This document shows, in pieces, positions 1-11,225 of a DNA stretch of 64,000 nt (positions within the stretch are counted from its first letter, which is position 1; the number at the start of each line of letters is the position of its first letter). This DNA is from Castanea sativa (Eukaryota > Streptophyta > Magnoliopsida > Fagales > Fagaceae): assembly GCF_040712315.1 (NCBI RefSeq), contig NC_134023.1, forward strand, positions 62,268,757 through 62,332,756, given 5' to 3'. The notes beneath the pieces were generated by a model, which saw only the letters and a program-made list of their open reading frames with translations, was not told where the DNA came from and searched no databases. The translations under genes and the position numbers were made by a program.

Positions 1-735
1 AGCCGAGCCATTATCAAACATCGAGACACGGAAGCAAAAAAGTTTGTATGGAAGAATATCGTTACCGGGTTCGGCATCCTCATACTCTCATTTCGGATAA
101 CGGTTTACAATTTGATAGCAAAGCCTTTCGGAAATCTTCGCGTGATGCAGGCATTACGAATAGATATTCCACTCGGCTTATCCCCGAGGAAATGGGCAAG
201 CCGAAGGTTGTCAACAAAGTAATAGTGAGCGGACTCAAAAAGAGGTTGGGTGACGCCAAGGGGAGGTGGGTGGAAGAAGCTGCCACATGTCTTGTGGACG
301 TATAGAACTACACCACGAAGATCCACGGGTGAAACACCCTTCGCCATGACTTATGGAGCCGAGGCGGTAATCCCGCCAGAAAGCTGGGTTCCCAACCCCG
401 AAGAAAAGCTCCTTTATTTCGAGTATAGCAATGATGATCTATTAATGAGAAACTTAGACTTAGTTGAGGAACGGCGAGAAAGCGCCATGGTTCAACTAGC
501 TTATTATCAACATAAGCTCGAAAGCCGGGGATATGATTCTCATGTGAAACTTCGACCTCTTGGACCGGGTGACTTAGTATTAAGGAAAGTTTTGGGCACG
601 ATGAAGAATCTGGCGTGGGGAAAATTGGGGCCCAAGTTGGGAAGGACCTTATCGTATTACTTCGGTCGCGGGAATAGGGGCCTACAATACGGAAGATTTG
701 GACGAGAATGTTGTACAACGTCCCCTGGAATGTAA
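1..735 (+). pseudogene. Integrase C-terminal remnant of element 1
   Basis: Three-frame translation gives the end of a retroviral-type integrase. The core piece has the second catalytic Asp in LISDNGLQFDSKAF. A downstream piece reads LPHVLWTYRTTPRRSTGETP, followed by MTYGAEAVIP and the C-terminal motif KLRPLGPGDLVLRKV. The frame shifts at least twice: near base 30, between the aspartate motif and the LWTYRTTP segment, and again near the end. The Glu of the catalytic triad, expected in a GQAEA-type motif, is altered (PKVVNK). Element 2 has the same protein at 15077-15873. The gene cannot encode a working enzyme. Confidence 0.88.
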
Positions 736-821
736 ATAATCTACGAAGGTACTATTACTAAATAAAGGGCACTTCGGCCGTTCTTTGTTGTAAACTACAT
801 TATATTCGTTATCTTCATTCG

Positions 822-1480
822 TCTAAGTATCAAACTGAAACTTGGTATGCCTGGATCCTCGGACCACAAAACTCGTCTAAATTGATAATCTTTACTAAGT
901 GTTAAACAGAACCTAAGTTACGTGGTCCTCGGATCATCTACTTTGGGAAAATTAACACTTTAAATTTATTCATCTAAGTATCAAGGCGAAACTTGGTATG
1001 CCTGGATCCTCGGACCACATACCTCGTCTAAATTGATATTCTTTACTAAGTGTTAAACAACCTAAGTTACGTCTCGGTCCTCGGATCATCTACTTTGGGA
1101 AAATTAACACTTTAAATTTATTCATCTAAGTATCAAGCTGAAACTTGGTATGCACGGATCCTCGGACCACATACCTCGTCTAAATTGATATTCTTTACTA
1201 AGTGTTAAACGAACCTAAGTTACGTCCGGTCCTCGGATCATCTACTTTGGGAAAATTAACATTTTAAATTTATTCATCTAAGTGTCAAGCTGAAACTTGG
1301 TATGCACGGATCCTCGGACCACATACCTCGTCTAAATTGATATTCTTTACTAAGTGTTAAACGAGAACCTAAGTTACGTCCGGTCCTCGGATCATCTACT
1401 TTGGGAAAATTAACATTTTTAAATTTATTCATCTAAGTGTCAAAGCTGAAACTTGGTATGCCTCGATCCTCGGATCAATT
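822..1480 (+). repeat. ~150-bp tandem repeats, about 4.3 copies
   Basis: Copies begin near 822, 970, 1121, 1276 and 1427. Each starts like CATCTAAGTATCAAGCTGAA, passes through GGATCCTCGGACCACATACC, and ends in an AT-rich TTAACACTTTAAATTTATT. Neighbouring copies are very similar. They lie between pol and the antisense gene, the same place as the related repeats at 14340-14990 in element 2. Tat/Ogre-type elements are known for hypervariable tandem repeats in this region. Confidence 0.92.
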
Positions 1481-1839
1481 ACTTGGGAAAAATTAATACT
1501 TGTTCTTTTTTTTTTTGACATAAACATCGAGATATTTGCATAGACCATATGCCTTATCTTTACATAGTTCAAACTAGAGATCCAAAATGAAGAATCAAAT
1601 ACTCGAAAAAACATCACTTTATGCGAGTTCCCGGCATAATTAAACCACCTACCCGGAGTATCAAATTTCAATTCAAGTTGTTGCTAGTAACTTTGGTAAA
1701 AGACAAGAAGATGATATTTATGGAATGATATGATCGGCATAAAAACAAAAAAAATATATATGTATAAGAATCATCTAAAAACAAACATTCATTCTTGTAT
1801 TAAATTCCAAAAAAGTACTTTTGCACCTATACTTAGGTA

Positions 1840-4519
1840 TTACACTTGGAGACAAAATAAAAATAAAGAAAGGAAAGACAACAAGCAAGTCACTCGTTTC
1901 GGCTTAATCTTCGAGAGGGCCTTTGGAGTCTTGAGGAGATGGAAAGGCTGAGCAGAGGACCCAACGGCAATTCCTTTGCCTTTGGGATCATCTATCAAGG
2001 TTATTGGGTTAGCTTGATCACCCAACTCATCCTTTGAAGATTCCCGAAGATCACTTGAAGGCCGTACGTCTTCAATTGCCTTTTCTTGTGCGGGGTCAAG
2101 TTGTTCGGGGGCATCTTCGGGAAGAGTTGAGTCTTCAGCCAAATCACCCCCCTTATCCTCGGATGATCCACGGGCAGCTTCTTGTGCAAAGGTGTCGGGA
2201 ATGGAAGAAGCGCGAATTGCAGGAGGATAGTAGACACTCTCTGCTTTCCAAAGAGTGGAAGAGGCATCAACCCCGGCTTGGGAAAGTGCCTCATTCCACA
2301 CTTGGAGGCAAGAGTGCCTACATACCTCGGGAACCCGAGCCTTGAAGGTTTCGGTGACCTCGCTTCACGCCTATATCATAACCGTCTTGTTCGGCTTGGT
2401 CCCTCGAGTTCTCGGCCTCTTCCTTTGCTTTCTCGGCCTTTTTCTTCTCCTCAATGGCTTCTTCTTTGCCCTTGATGGCTTCTTCTTTGGCCTTCTCGGA
2501 CTCGTGCGGATCTTTCTTAAGATCCTCTACGAGCCTTCGTGCTACTAAGAGGTTATCCTCGGCTTGGCGAAGCATTAGGCAATCGATCCTCGGCTGTTTA
2601 GTCGTCGTTTTCGGATCGGCCTCTAAGCCCGCCTTGGCACTCTCAACCTTAGCCAATTTTGTCTTTGTGACCTCTGCGGTTTCTTCTTATGAAGGTCCGA
2701 GATCTTTTGAGCGAGTTTCACGCACGGACTCCTCGGCCCTCGGAGACTTGTAGGAATTAATGGCAATCTCTTCCGCCCTATGGGCGGATTGAACGGCCTA
2801 CAAACAAAACATATAAACCTTAGACGTATAGATATATATAGGAAATAAAAACAAAAGTCAAGGTTTTAGAGAAAACTCACCATTGCAAGCTCCTTCTTCA
2901 AAGTCATGAAGACGGTGTGGTCCCTTTTCTTTCTCGGCTCGATCATATCCTCGGGGAGTAACGGTGCTTGCTCCGAAGCATGCGACGCATGCCGCTGTCC
3001 CTTCATCGGAATTTCTAATGGACGCATCCACGGTGATGACCTCATCGTCCATAGAAAGGTCGAGGAAGCCATACGAGGGCGCGTACGACCGCTGTTGGTC
3101 GGTTCTTCTTTCCAGGACCTAGTCGTATGGTGCGGGCTTGCTTTGCACCCTTTTCAACCTCGGGCTCCTTGGATACGAACCCTTTCCTACCTCCACAACT
3201 TCCTTCCCTTTCGGCTGATCCCTTTTTCTTTTGAGATCAGCTATGTTGGCACGTTGAGTTTGGGAGGATGGAGGGAGGAGGAGGAAGCCTAGCTTCGGGG
3301 CGTTTGTCGGCACCCTTTTCTTGAGTCGAGGGCGCACCTCTTTTGGAGGTTCTTGGACTCACAGGGTCCTTGTCGGCGCCCTCAAGGACATCTTTCGGGC
3401 CTGGGTTTAATCTTTCGTTGAATGCCCATAACGTCAAGTTCTTCGGTAGTAACCTTTGAGATTTGGGTAGAAGTGCGAGGATGGAAGTTGAGTCTTCGGG
3501 AGAGTGGAGTTGATTAAAACCTCGAACTCGTCCTCGGAATCTGGTACGTCAACTTCTTCTTCTTCTTCTTCTTCCTTTACGGTAAGGTAGGAAGATGCGG
3601 CTTCACCGAGAGGTTAAAATTGTGGAGAAAGGAGCTGTGGGAATCCCAACCGGAACAAATGGTGGCGGTTGGATTGGTTGGGTGACCAAGGTACCTTGAG
3701 GAATGGTAGTCCCCCCCGGTAGCAAAAACCCTCCACGGCAACGCTAATCCGAGGAAGACGAGGATCGCGGGCTTTAATCACGCACTTCGGCGCCTGAAGG
3801 CTTTTGATATTGGAGTGTAGCCGAGGATCGGATGAGCCGCACGGAGTTGACCGTCGGTGTGCACGAAGATCTCGGCTTGTAGGATCCTATCCAATCGCCC
3901 CGAAATCCACAAGGTTAGGATGACGATCCGCTGCGTGTGGATACGCGAGTTGTCCAAGTAAAAGTGGGTAAGAGTAAGTAAAAAGACGAAAGATAAAAGT
4001 ATGTAAAAGAAACTTCACCGGAGTCCCTTCCCTTGTCGGACGGGGAGGCCGTCGTGCCAATTTCACGATATGATCGGGAAGTCATTTTTTAGGCCCTTAT
4101 TTGATTCGGGCGGACATTGAATTAGCTCGACTTCGGGTGTCTAGACTTTAGGTAATATTCATCTTTTTTGCTTAGGTGATGGAGGTTATAAACCCGAGTT
4201 CACGTCGTGGTGAGTGAGCCCTAGGTTCATCTTCTCATTTAAAGCGTCTATGGAACCTAAGATCCTAAAGACATTTGGGGCACACGGGTGGGAGCCAACC
4301 TAAAAGCCCTAAGATAATCCCTAGTCACGGTTCCCATGGGGATTTTCATTCCCCCTTCGATGAACGCAATCATCGGGATTACAACTTCCCCCGTTTTTCT
4401 TTTTGTATAAAACTCTTCCTCGTTACGGTACCTAATGGATACATCAGGGAATTTTGTACTTAACCTTAAAACCGTTCTATTTTTTCGTTTGAATCCACCG
4501 GGGACGCAAATCTACCCAT
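1840..4519 (-). pseudogene. Antisense gene of element 1 (broken)
   Basis: Read on the - strand, opposite to pol, this is the homologue of the antisense gene at 11226-13847 in element 2. The start is an ATG at 4519-4517 (MGRFAS.VDSNEKIE). The conserved block VVIPMIAFIEGGMKIPMGTV follows at about 4410-4290. Further on are MDDEVITVDASIRNSDEGTA near 3050, a Lys/Glu-rich coiled-coil region (2656-2318), and an acidic C-terminal part with MWNEALSQAG (2301) and SSDLRESSKDELGDQANPI. Single-base shifts break the frame near the N-terminus, within the conserved block, near 2980 and near 2320. A likely intron acceptor (TTTGTTTGTAG then GCCGTTCAATC on the - strand) lies near 2800. The protein family is not one I can name, and its function is unknown. 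Confidence 0.8.
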
Positions 4520-4793
4520 TCTTTTTGAAAAAAGGGGGGGTGTGGAGAAAAAATAACTATGCGAGGATGAAAGACACGGTGAAAAAGAGAAGATGGGAAA
4601 GAAAAGAAACAAAAGAAAACAAAAAAAGGCGATAAGGAGGGGCGAGTATTGAAGAACTTACTTTTAAAAAGGAAGAAAGCACGGTCACCTCGGACGGGGT
4701 ACTTGATAGACAGAGAGAGAGTACGGGGAGATGAAAAGTGTGGCAGGTACGTTATGAGGTTTACGTAGTGTGAAGAATTTTGAAGAAAATTAG

Positions 4794-4803
4794 TATTTAT
4801 ATG
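4794..4803 (-). promoter_or_regulatory. TATA box of the antisense gene, element 1
   Basis: On the - strand this reads ACATATAAATACTAATTTTC, about 275 bp upstream of the antisense ATG at 4519. The TATA box and the following bases (TTCAAAATTCTTCACACTAC) closely match element 2, where TATATAAATA lies 269-278 bp upstream of its antisense ATG. Confidence 0.65.
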
Positions 4804-5080
4804 TCGGAAAGATGTTTTAAAGCGGGCGAATTCCCGCCTCAACCCGAGGAATCGCTCTCGACCGTTGGATATGTGTCATATTAATGAAACGTGGGGGACA
4901 TAGAAGCGCCAACAATCAATTCGGGGCGTTTCGCATACCGAAGCATTGGGAACACGCGATGGGTGATTCGAAGTTATTTCGTCAACAATGTTGCCAAAAG
5001 TACGGGGTAACGGGGGTCTTTTTAAGTCGAGATTCTATTTTTCTCCCGAGGTGAAAAAATAAAGAAACTCGAGGGGCTAT

Positions 5081-5889
5081 TGTAGGGGTATTGGGCCCAA
5101 TAGTATATGAAGGATGGCCCAACGAAGTATTTTGGGCGGAAACCCAAAATCCGAAGACATCAAAATGGTCGTGGACTATTTACATATCCAAACACGTCCG
5201 AGGAGTAGATTTGTCCTCGGATTTCAAGGCCGAGGACATAGAAAGAGAAGTTTGGTATCCGGGGTTATATTATAATGAGTCCTACAATTATGGGGATGCA
5301 CGGTATACGTGGAGGGCGAGAGAAAGAACGGTGGAATGCCTAAAAATAAAGCTGCTACCACCGCCCATACATTAAAAGCTACGTAAATTGATACGGCGGC
5401 GCGTATAGATGGAAGGATGGGACACGAACATCGAGCTTGGAACTTGGTCCCTAATCCCGGCGGGCTTTAGGGAAGAATGGATGGGACAAGTATCCAAAAA
5501 GAGAAATTGCAACCAGAAAAGTGGAAGGTGATGAAGGGAAAGGAAAGGATATAAATAGGAGGAAAGGCATACGAAGAAGGGAGGGACTTTTCTGAGTAAA
5601 AGAGATAGAGCCAATAGTAAATGATAATCAACACTTGTATCCAAACTTGAGAAATATCATTAGAAACCATCCTCGGACACAATCCGAGGACGATTTCTCA
5701 GTCTTACTCTTTGCAAACGATTCTTTGTTCTGTTCTATTGGGCCCAAAGCCCGTTCTTTTTGTAATTGTCTAAACCATCCTTGAAATCTAAATTACAAGC
5801 CCATCCTCTACAAATTCATTGTAAAGAAAGGCCTTTCAAGCCCATTTTTCTCCCAGTCGTAGTTTGGGAACTTGAATTGTGTCCTTACA
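5081..5889 (+). repeat. 3' LTR of element 1
   Basis: The LTR starts TGTAGGGGTA and ends TGTCCTTACA, giving short inverted ends, and is 809 bp long. It directly follows the polypurine tract. It is related along its length to the solo LTR at 8620 and the LTRs of element 2 but clearly more diverged from them than those two are from each other. A TATA box (GATATAAATAGG) lies at about 5549-5558. A hairpin CCTCGGA-CACAA-TCCGAGG follows near 5672-5690. Confidence 0.9.
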
Positions 5890-8093
5890 GATTTCATTAT
5901 TTAGTTATAAACATCTAAATTAAAGTAGATGAATATATAAATTCAAAATTATACATAACGTTACAACTACGCAAGATGAATATGTATGGATAATATAATT
6001 TTTTTTTTTTTTGATTCTTCATGAATCATTACTTCATTGTTTACTTATAAATATCTAAATTAAAATTGATGAATATGTGAAGGTAAATTATATGAAAAGT
6101 TAAAACTACCAAGATGAACGTTTAACCACTGGTAGATATGTGTTCTTTGAAGGTTAAAAGTATACTTGATTGCTTTAGCTAGAGCTATATAACTATGCAA
6201 ATATTGTTGCGAGTGGTTGCACCATTTGCAAATTATCAAGTTTAGTGGCCTTACAGAATAGGTACTTCATATTGCAAAAAACTTTACATGAACTCCTCTT
6301 TTGTGACAACCTTTTTTTTTTCTTTTTTTTTTTTCTTTTTGCCGAAACAACTTAAGAATATTAAAACTTAAGTTACCACATGTATATGTGGTAGCTGTAA
6401 AACACGTTAGTGATATAAAAAATAGAAAGGTTTAAATATTTAAAAACCATTTTTAGTAGATTGTAATATAAAACATTTTTTCCTCAATATTTTATGTAAC
6501 TTTTTTCATAAGATCAATATTGTTGGCATCTTTTAAATATGATACATAATAAAACTTGAACGATGCTTAATGTCAACACTATCTTTATAAGCCACGCCTC
6601 TGAGCCTAAGCCCCTATTTTCAGTTTGGCTTAGGCATTTTGTCGAACACTTTGAGGGTGAAGGGTTGGCCTCTCTTCTCTTCTCATGCATGAAGAACTAT
6701 CAAAGACTATTGGTTTCCATTATTTATTTCAAGCATTCCACCATAAAAAAATATATCTTGTAAAGGGATAAAAATTACAAAACAGAGAGTCTTTGTTTCT
6801 AGACTTCTCAACCTCGTCTAAAACAAAGACATCAAAAATAGATATCATAGAACATACAAGTGTTGCAACCAAATAGACAGCCAAACTAATTCTCTGCGTG
6901 CATAATTATGTTGCCTGACCAGATTTTACCTTAAGCATTTAGTCAAACACATATACTAATATTTGTGTGCATAAGTAGCTACTTCCCCAAAGGGGATGGT
7001 AAAGTTGATCAAAATATCAATTATGGGTTTGAACTTTGAAGATAACATGTAGGTATTTATATAATCTAATACACAATGATTATTTTCAGGGAAAAAAATA
7101 TAGGTTTCAAGAGTCTGTTCTTCCCAAATGAAGGCCCACGCACTAATTCAAATTCTTAAATAAAAACAAATCTAACCATAATACTAAAGAGTCCAAATTT
7201 ATAAAAGTGGAATAAAAAACCTTACTGGTGGTCTGATGGTGGTTGCGGCCCTTAAATTTTTATCAATATGTTTATTTTTCTCTCTACTTATAGCTTTGCC
7301 GGTACCAAAGATAATAATAGTGATAAAGAAGGGACAAAGAGAGCTGAAGAGGCGCAGGGGTTTAATCCACCAAATTGTTCAATATGTTTTTCGAGGGAAA
7401 AAACCATAATAAGTAAATAAAAGCTAACAATAATAAAGGCAATGAAACAAACCATAACATTTAGGCTTTAGCGGTTTTGTCAATTTGATCCAACCCCTGC
7501 ATTAGATCCAACAACCCATTCCACCAAATCATATAACACCGACAATTTCATCACCGCTATAGTCTCAAATTTTGAGGAAAAATAAAACTGCATTTGATAA
7601 AGCTAAATCATAACCAATCAAATGCATATTATATAAAAACAATCCAATGAAAATAGGGTTTGAAAAGAAAACTCTAAATTATGCATTACCTTTCCCAACA
7701 CTACCCATTGCAAAGGACAAAAGCCTCTTTCTACACGCAGCTCTTGGCTTCGCTCTATGATCTAAAAAAGAGTTGGTCCCATAAGAGAGAATTAGACAAA
7801 ATTTGCTTTCAAAGATTGAAACAATGGCTCAATAACTTGAATCCAAACACTAAAACAGAACATTGCATTATAGATGATAGAAGACTAAATTAAAACATAG
7901 TTAACAATTATTGGATATGAAAGTTGTTATTGTACTAATTTAATGTATTAGGATTATTTTTAAAAAATAATTGATTAGAGGAGTAAAATAACAATCAAAG
8001 AGAAAAATAAAAATAACAACTTAAAATACAAAATTAAATCGCATCAACCAAAAGTAGAGTTCTAAAGAATACAAAATAAAATCAACCAAATAA

Positions 8094-8097
<4 letters not shown>

Positions 8098-8129
<32 letters not shown>
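8098..8129. repeat. (AG)n microsatellite
   Basis: About 16 uninterrupted AG units. Confidence 0.95.
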
Positions 8130-8133
<4 letters not shown>

Positions 8134-8429
8134 ACTTTTTTTTGTGAGGGATATAGCTATACAAATAATGGAAGAGAGAATGTAAAATTTATAGTAAAAG
8201 GGTGTGAATAAGAAGAGACAAAATAAGGGAAGATAAAGGGAAAGATGAAGAGTGATATTAAAATAGAGGGTAGTGGGGAGATAAAAAGGTAAGGAAATGA
8301 GAAATGTTAGAGAAAGTGTAAATATTATAAAAAATTATTAAAAAAATTGGAAAGAAATAGGATAATGACGTAGACGCTAATGTGGCTCAACTAGAGCGTA
8401 GTAACAATAAATGCTACACTTCAGCTTTT

Positions 8430-8437
<8 letters not shown>

Positions 8438-8467
<30 letters not shown>
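8438..8467. repeat. (AT)n microsatellite
   Basis: About 15 uninterrupted AT units. Confidence 0.95.
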
Positions 8468-8470
<3 letters not shown>

Positions 8471-8619
8471 GATTAGACTCTTCACTTTTGCACCTCATTA
8501 TCTCACCTAGAAAAAAAAAATTTTAAAAATTAAATAGGAAACGTGGCGCAAAATTAGACAACATTTAGAATCCAATTTAGAACCTAATTAGATTTTATCT
8601 CTAATTTGCCAATTAATAT

Positions 8620-9460
8620 TGTAGGGGCATTGGGCCCAGTAAATTACCAAGGATGGCCCAACAAAGTCTTTTGGGCTAAAAACCCAAAATCATAGGACAT
8701 CAAATGATCTAGGAGTACATGAGTGTACCTCATAAAGAAAATACCAAGTGAAGATATGATAAACGAGTGACCAATCACGTCCGAGGAATAGATTTGTCCT
8801 CGGGTTTTAAGCCGAGGTCATAAAGAAAAGAGGTTTAATATCGCCGGGCTATATTATGAAAAATCCTATGACTACGAGAAGACACGGTACACGTGGAGGA
8901 CAATAGGGAGAGCGGTGGAATATCTAAGGTAAAGCTGCTACCACCGCCCATATATTAAAGGCTCTGTAATTGGTATACTGACTGCATGGATGGAAAGATG
9001 TGACCTGAGCATGAGGTTTAGAACTTGGTCCCTGACCTCAGCGGACTTTGGGGAAGAATTGATAGGACAAGTATCCCAAATCAGCATTATAACCATGAGG
9101 TGGAAGATGATAAAGAGAAGGAGAGGAAGTATAAATAAAGGAAAAGACCTTTGGAAAGAGGGAGCTTCTTTCGGAAAAGGAGAAAGACAATAGTATGTGA
9201 TAAATCTACGATTGTAACCAACCTTAGAAAAACAATATTATAAAATATCCTCGGATTGTGTCCGAGGAAAGGCTCTTAGTTATACTCTTACAAATAACTC
9301 TTCATTTCGTGCCATTGGGCCCGGAGCCCGTTCTTTTCTATGTTATTTAAAATCATCCTTGAGAACTAAATTACAAACCCACTCTCTATAAATTTATTGT
9401 CAAAGGGCCTTTCAAGCCCATTTCCAACCTTAAATTGGGAGTTTGAATTGTGTTCTTATA
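8620..9460 (+). repeat. Solo LTR of the element 1/2 family
   Basis: This is a complete LTR in the + orientation with no internal retroelement sequence on either side. It starts TGTAGGGGCATTGGGCCCAG and ends with TTTGAATTGTGTTCTTATA, a decayed form of TGTCCTTACA. It is 841 bp and very similar to the reverse complement of the element 2 LTRs. A TATA box (GTATAAATAAAG) lies at about 9130 and the CCTCGGA-TTGTG-TCCGAGG hairpin near 9251. Flanks are AATAT on the left and TATAT on the right, so a 5-bp target duplication is possible but blurred. Solo LTRs arise by recombination between the two LTRs of one copy. Confidence 0.88.
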
Positions 9461-9817
9461 TATATATATATAGATAGATCGATAGATAGATAGATAGATG
9501 TTATGTGAATAAGATGTAAAAAATCGGAATAGGTTCAGCTTTCATTGATTTTTCCACATTATCATCATTATCTCAAATGTTAGGTGGATAAGATGTAAAA
9601 TATTAGCTGATTTTTTTTGGTGTACATTGTAGCCTTGTAGGGTTGTTTACATAAAATATGGAGAGAAGTATGAAAATTTAAGTATTATATTCGGTGACAA
9701 TAGACTTTATAATATTATGAATTGATGTATTAATTTAAACACAAAATCAAAACATAATAATTATGAAATTTATTTATTATAATATTGTTGTAATGTTATT
9801 AGTTTGAATATATATAT
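9461..9817. other. AT-rich spacer
   Basis: It starts with (AT)n and (GATA)n tracts, then two ~85-bp direct repeats (GTTATGTGAATAAGATGTAAA near 9499 and GTTAGGTGGATAAGATGTAAA near 9578). No gene is seen. It ends in the TA-rich target of element 2. Confidence 0.7.
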
Positions 9818-10668
9818 TGTAAGGACACAATTCAAATTCCCAATCTATAACCGAAAGGAAAGGGCTTGAAAGGCCTTTTTACAATAAATTTGTAGAGAGT
9901 GGGCTTCTAATCTAGATTTCAAGGATGGTTTAAATAACAAAGAAAAGAAACGGGCTCCGGGCCCAATGGCATGAAATAAAGAGTTATTTGTAAGAGTATG
10001 AATGAAAGCTCTTCCTCGGACACAATCCGAGGATAGTTTATAATGTTGCTTCCTAAGGTTGATTACAATTATAGATCGTTAGATTATCATATACTATTGT
10101 CTTTCTTTTCAACAGAAAAAGCCTCCCATTCTTCCGAAGGTCTTTCTCCTTATTTATACTTCCTCTTCTTCTCTTTATCATCTTCCACCTCATGGTTGTA
10201 ACGCTGGCTTTGGATACTTGTCCCATCAATTTTTCTCCGAAGTCCGCTGGGGTCAAGGACCAAGTTCTAAACCTTATGCTCAGGTCCCATCTTTCCATCA
10301 ATGCAGTCAGTATATCAATTACAAAACTTTTAATGTGTGGGCGGTGGTAGCAGCTTTACCTTAGATATTCCACCGCTCTTTCTATTGTCCTCCACGTGTG
10401 TCGTGTCTTCCCGTAGTCATAGGATTTCTTATAACATAGCCCGGGGAGATTAAACCTCTCTTCCTATGACCTCGGCTTAACTATCCGAGGACAAATCTAT
10501 TCCTCGGACATAATTGGTCACTCGTTTATCACATCTTTACCTGGCATTTTCTTTATGAGGTACATTCATGTACTCCTAGATCATTTGATGTCCTTGGATT
10601 TGGGTTTTTAGCACAGAAGACTTTGTTGGACCATCCTTTGTAAATTACTAGGCCCAATGTCCCTACAA
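9818..10668 (-). repeat. 3' LTR of element 2
   Basis: 851 bp with ends TGTAAGGACA and TGTCCCTACA on the + strand. It differs by about 4% from the 5' LTR, mainly by C/T and G/A changes. On the - strand a TATA box (GTATAAATAAGG) is followed by the CCTCGGA...TCCGAGG hairpin. Confidence 0.95.
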
Positions 10669-10685
10669 TAGCCCCTCGAGATTCT
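10669..10685 (-). other. Polypurine tract of element 2
   Basis: On the - strand this reads ATCTCGAGGGGCTAT immediately before the 3' LTR. The same GAGGGGCTAT precedes the LTR of element 1 at 5071-5080. It is the expected primer site for plus-strand DNA synthesis. Confidence 0.8.
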
Positions 10686-10947
10686 TTATTTCTTCACCTC
10701 GGGAGGAAAAGAGGATCTCGACTTAAATCTCCTTTTATCTTGCATATTTTTGGCAATATTGCTGACGGGGACAATGACTTTTGAACTACCCGTCGCATGT
10801 TCCCGATGCTTTGGCATGTGAAGCGCCCCTGAATTAAATTCTGGCGTCTCTATGTCCCCCATGTTTCAACAATGTGACACATATCCAACGGTTGAGAGCC
10901 GTTCCTGGGTTGAGGCGGGAATTATCCCGCTTCATAACTCCTATTAA

Positions 10948-10957
10948 TATATAAATA
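10948..10957 (+). promoter_or_regulatory. TATA box of the antisense gene, element 2
   Basis: TATATAAATA, followed by CTAATTTCCTTCAAATCTTT, lies 269 bp before the antisense ATG at 11226. The spacing and flanking bases are kept in element 1. Element 3 also has a TATA box about 270 bp upstream of its antisense ATG. Confidence 0.65.
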
Positions 10958-11225
10958 CTAATTTCCTTCAAATCTTTTCACACTACAATAATCTTATAAT
11001 GTATCTGCCACATTTGCTACCTTCATGTGCCTTCTCCTTTTACCAAATACCCTGTCCGAGGTGACCGTGCCTTCTTCTTTTTTAAAGTAAGTTCTTCCAT
11101 ACTCTCTCCCCTTCTTATCAGCTCTTTGTTTCTTTTGTTTTTTCTCTCCCTTTCTTTTTCTTTTTCTCTGTATCTTTCGTCCTCGGCATAGTCTTTTTAG
11201 TTTCTTCACACCCCATTTTTCAAAG

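Larger units (their letters stand above)
1..5889 (+). mobile_element. Tat-lineage Ty3/gypsy retrotransposon 1, 3' part only
   Basis: The window opens inside an LTR retrotransposon on the + strand. In order it holds the decayed end of the integrase, ~150-bp tandem repeats, a gene on the opposite strand, a purine-rich tract ending GAGGGGCTAT at 5080, and a 3' LTR (5081-5889). Element 2 (9818-21264, - strand) has the same order and clearly similar sequence, so both belong to one family. The 5' LTR, gag and most of pol lie left of the window, so the target duplication cannot be checked. Assignment to Tat rests on the related element 2, which carries a second RNase H. Confidence 0.9.
5890..8619. 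other. Intergenic, no gene recognised
   Basis: AT-rich DNA. It begins with two diverged copies of a ~100-bp unit (5893-5990 and 6030-6122; shared ATCTAAATTAAA, GATGAATAT, ACTAC.AAGATGAA). It contains poly-T tracts near 6000 and 6310, an (AG)n tract at 8098-8129 and an (AT)n tract at 8438-8467. The short open frames at 6563-6763 and 7681-7893 show no recognisable domain or codon pattern and are not called as genes. Bases 8395-8445 share about 45 bp with 32527-32575. Confidence 0.6.

Noticed and set aside
6563..6763. Open frame, and VFDKMPKPN on the opposite strand, similar to a pentatricopeptide (PPR) word
   Set aside because: A single short word without neighbouring repeats is not enough for a PPR gene.
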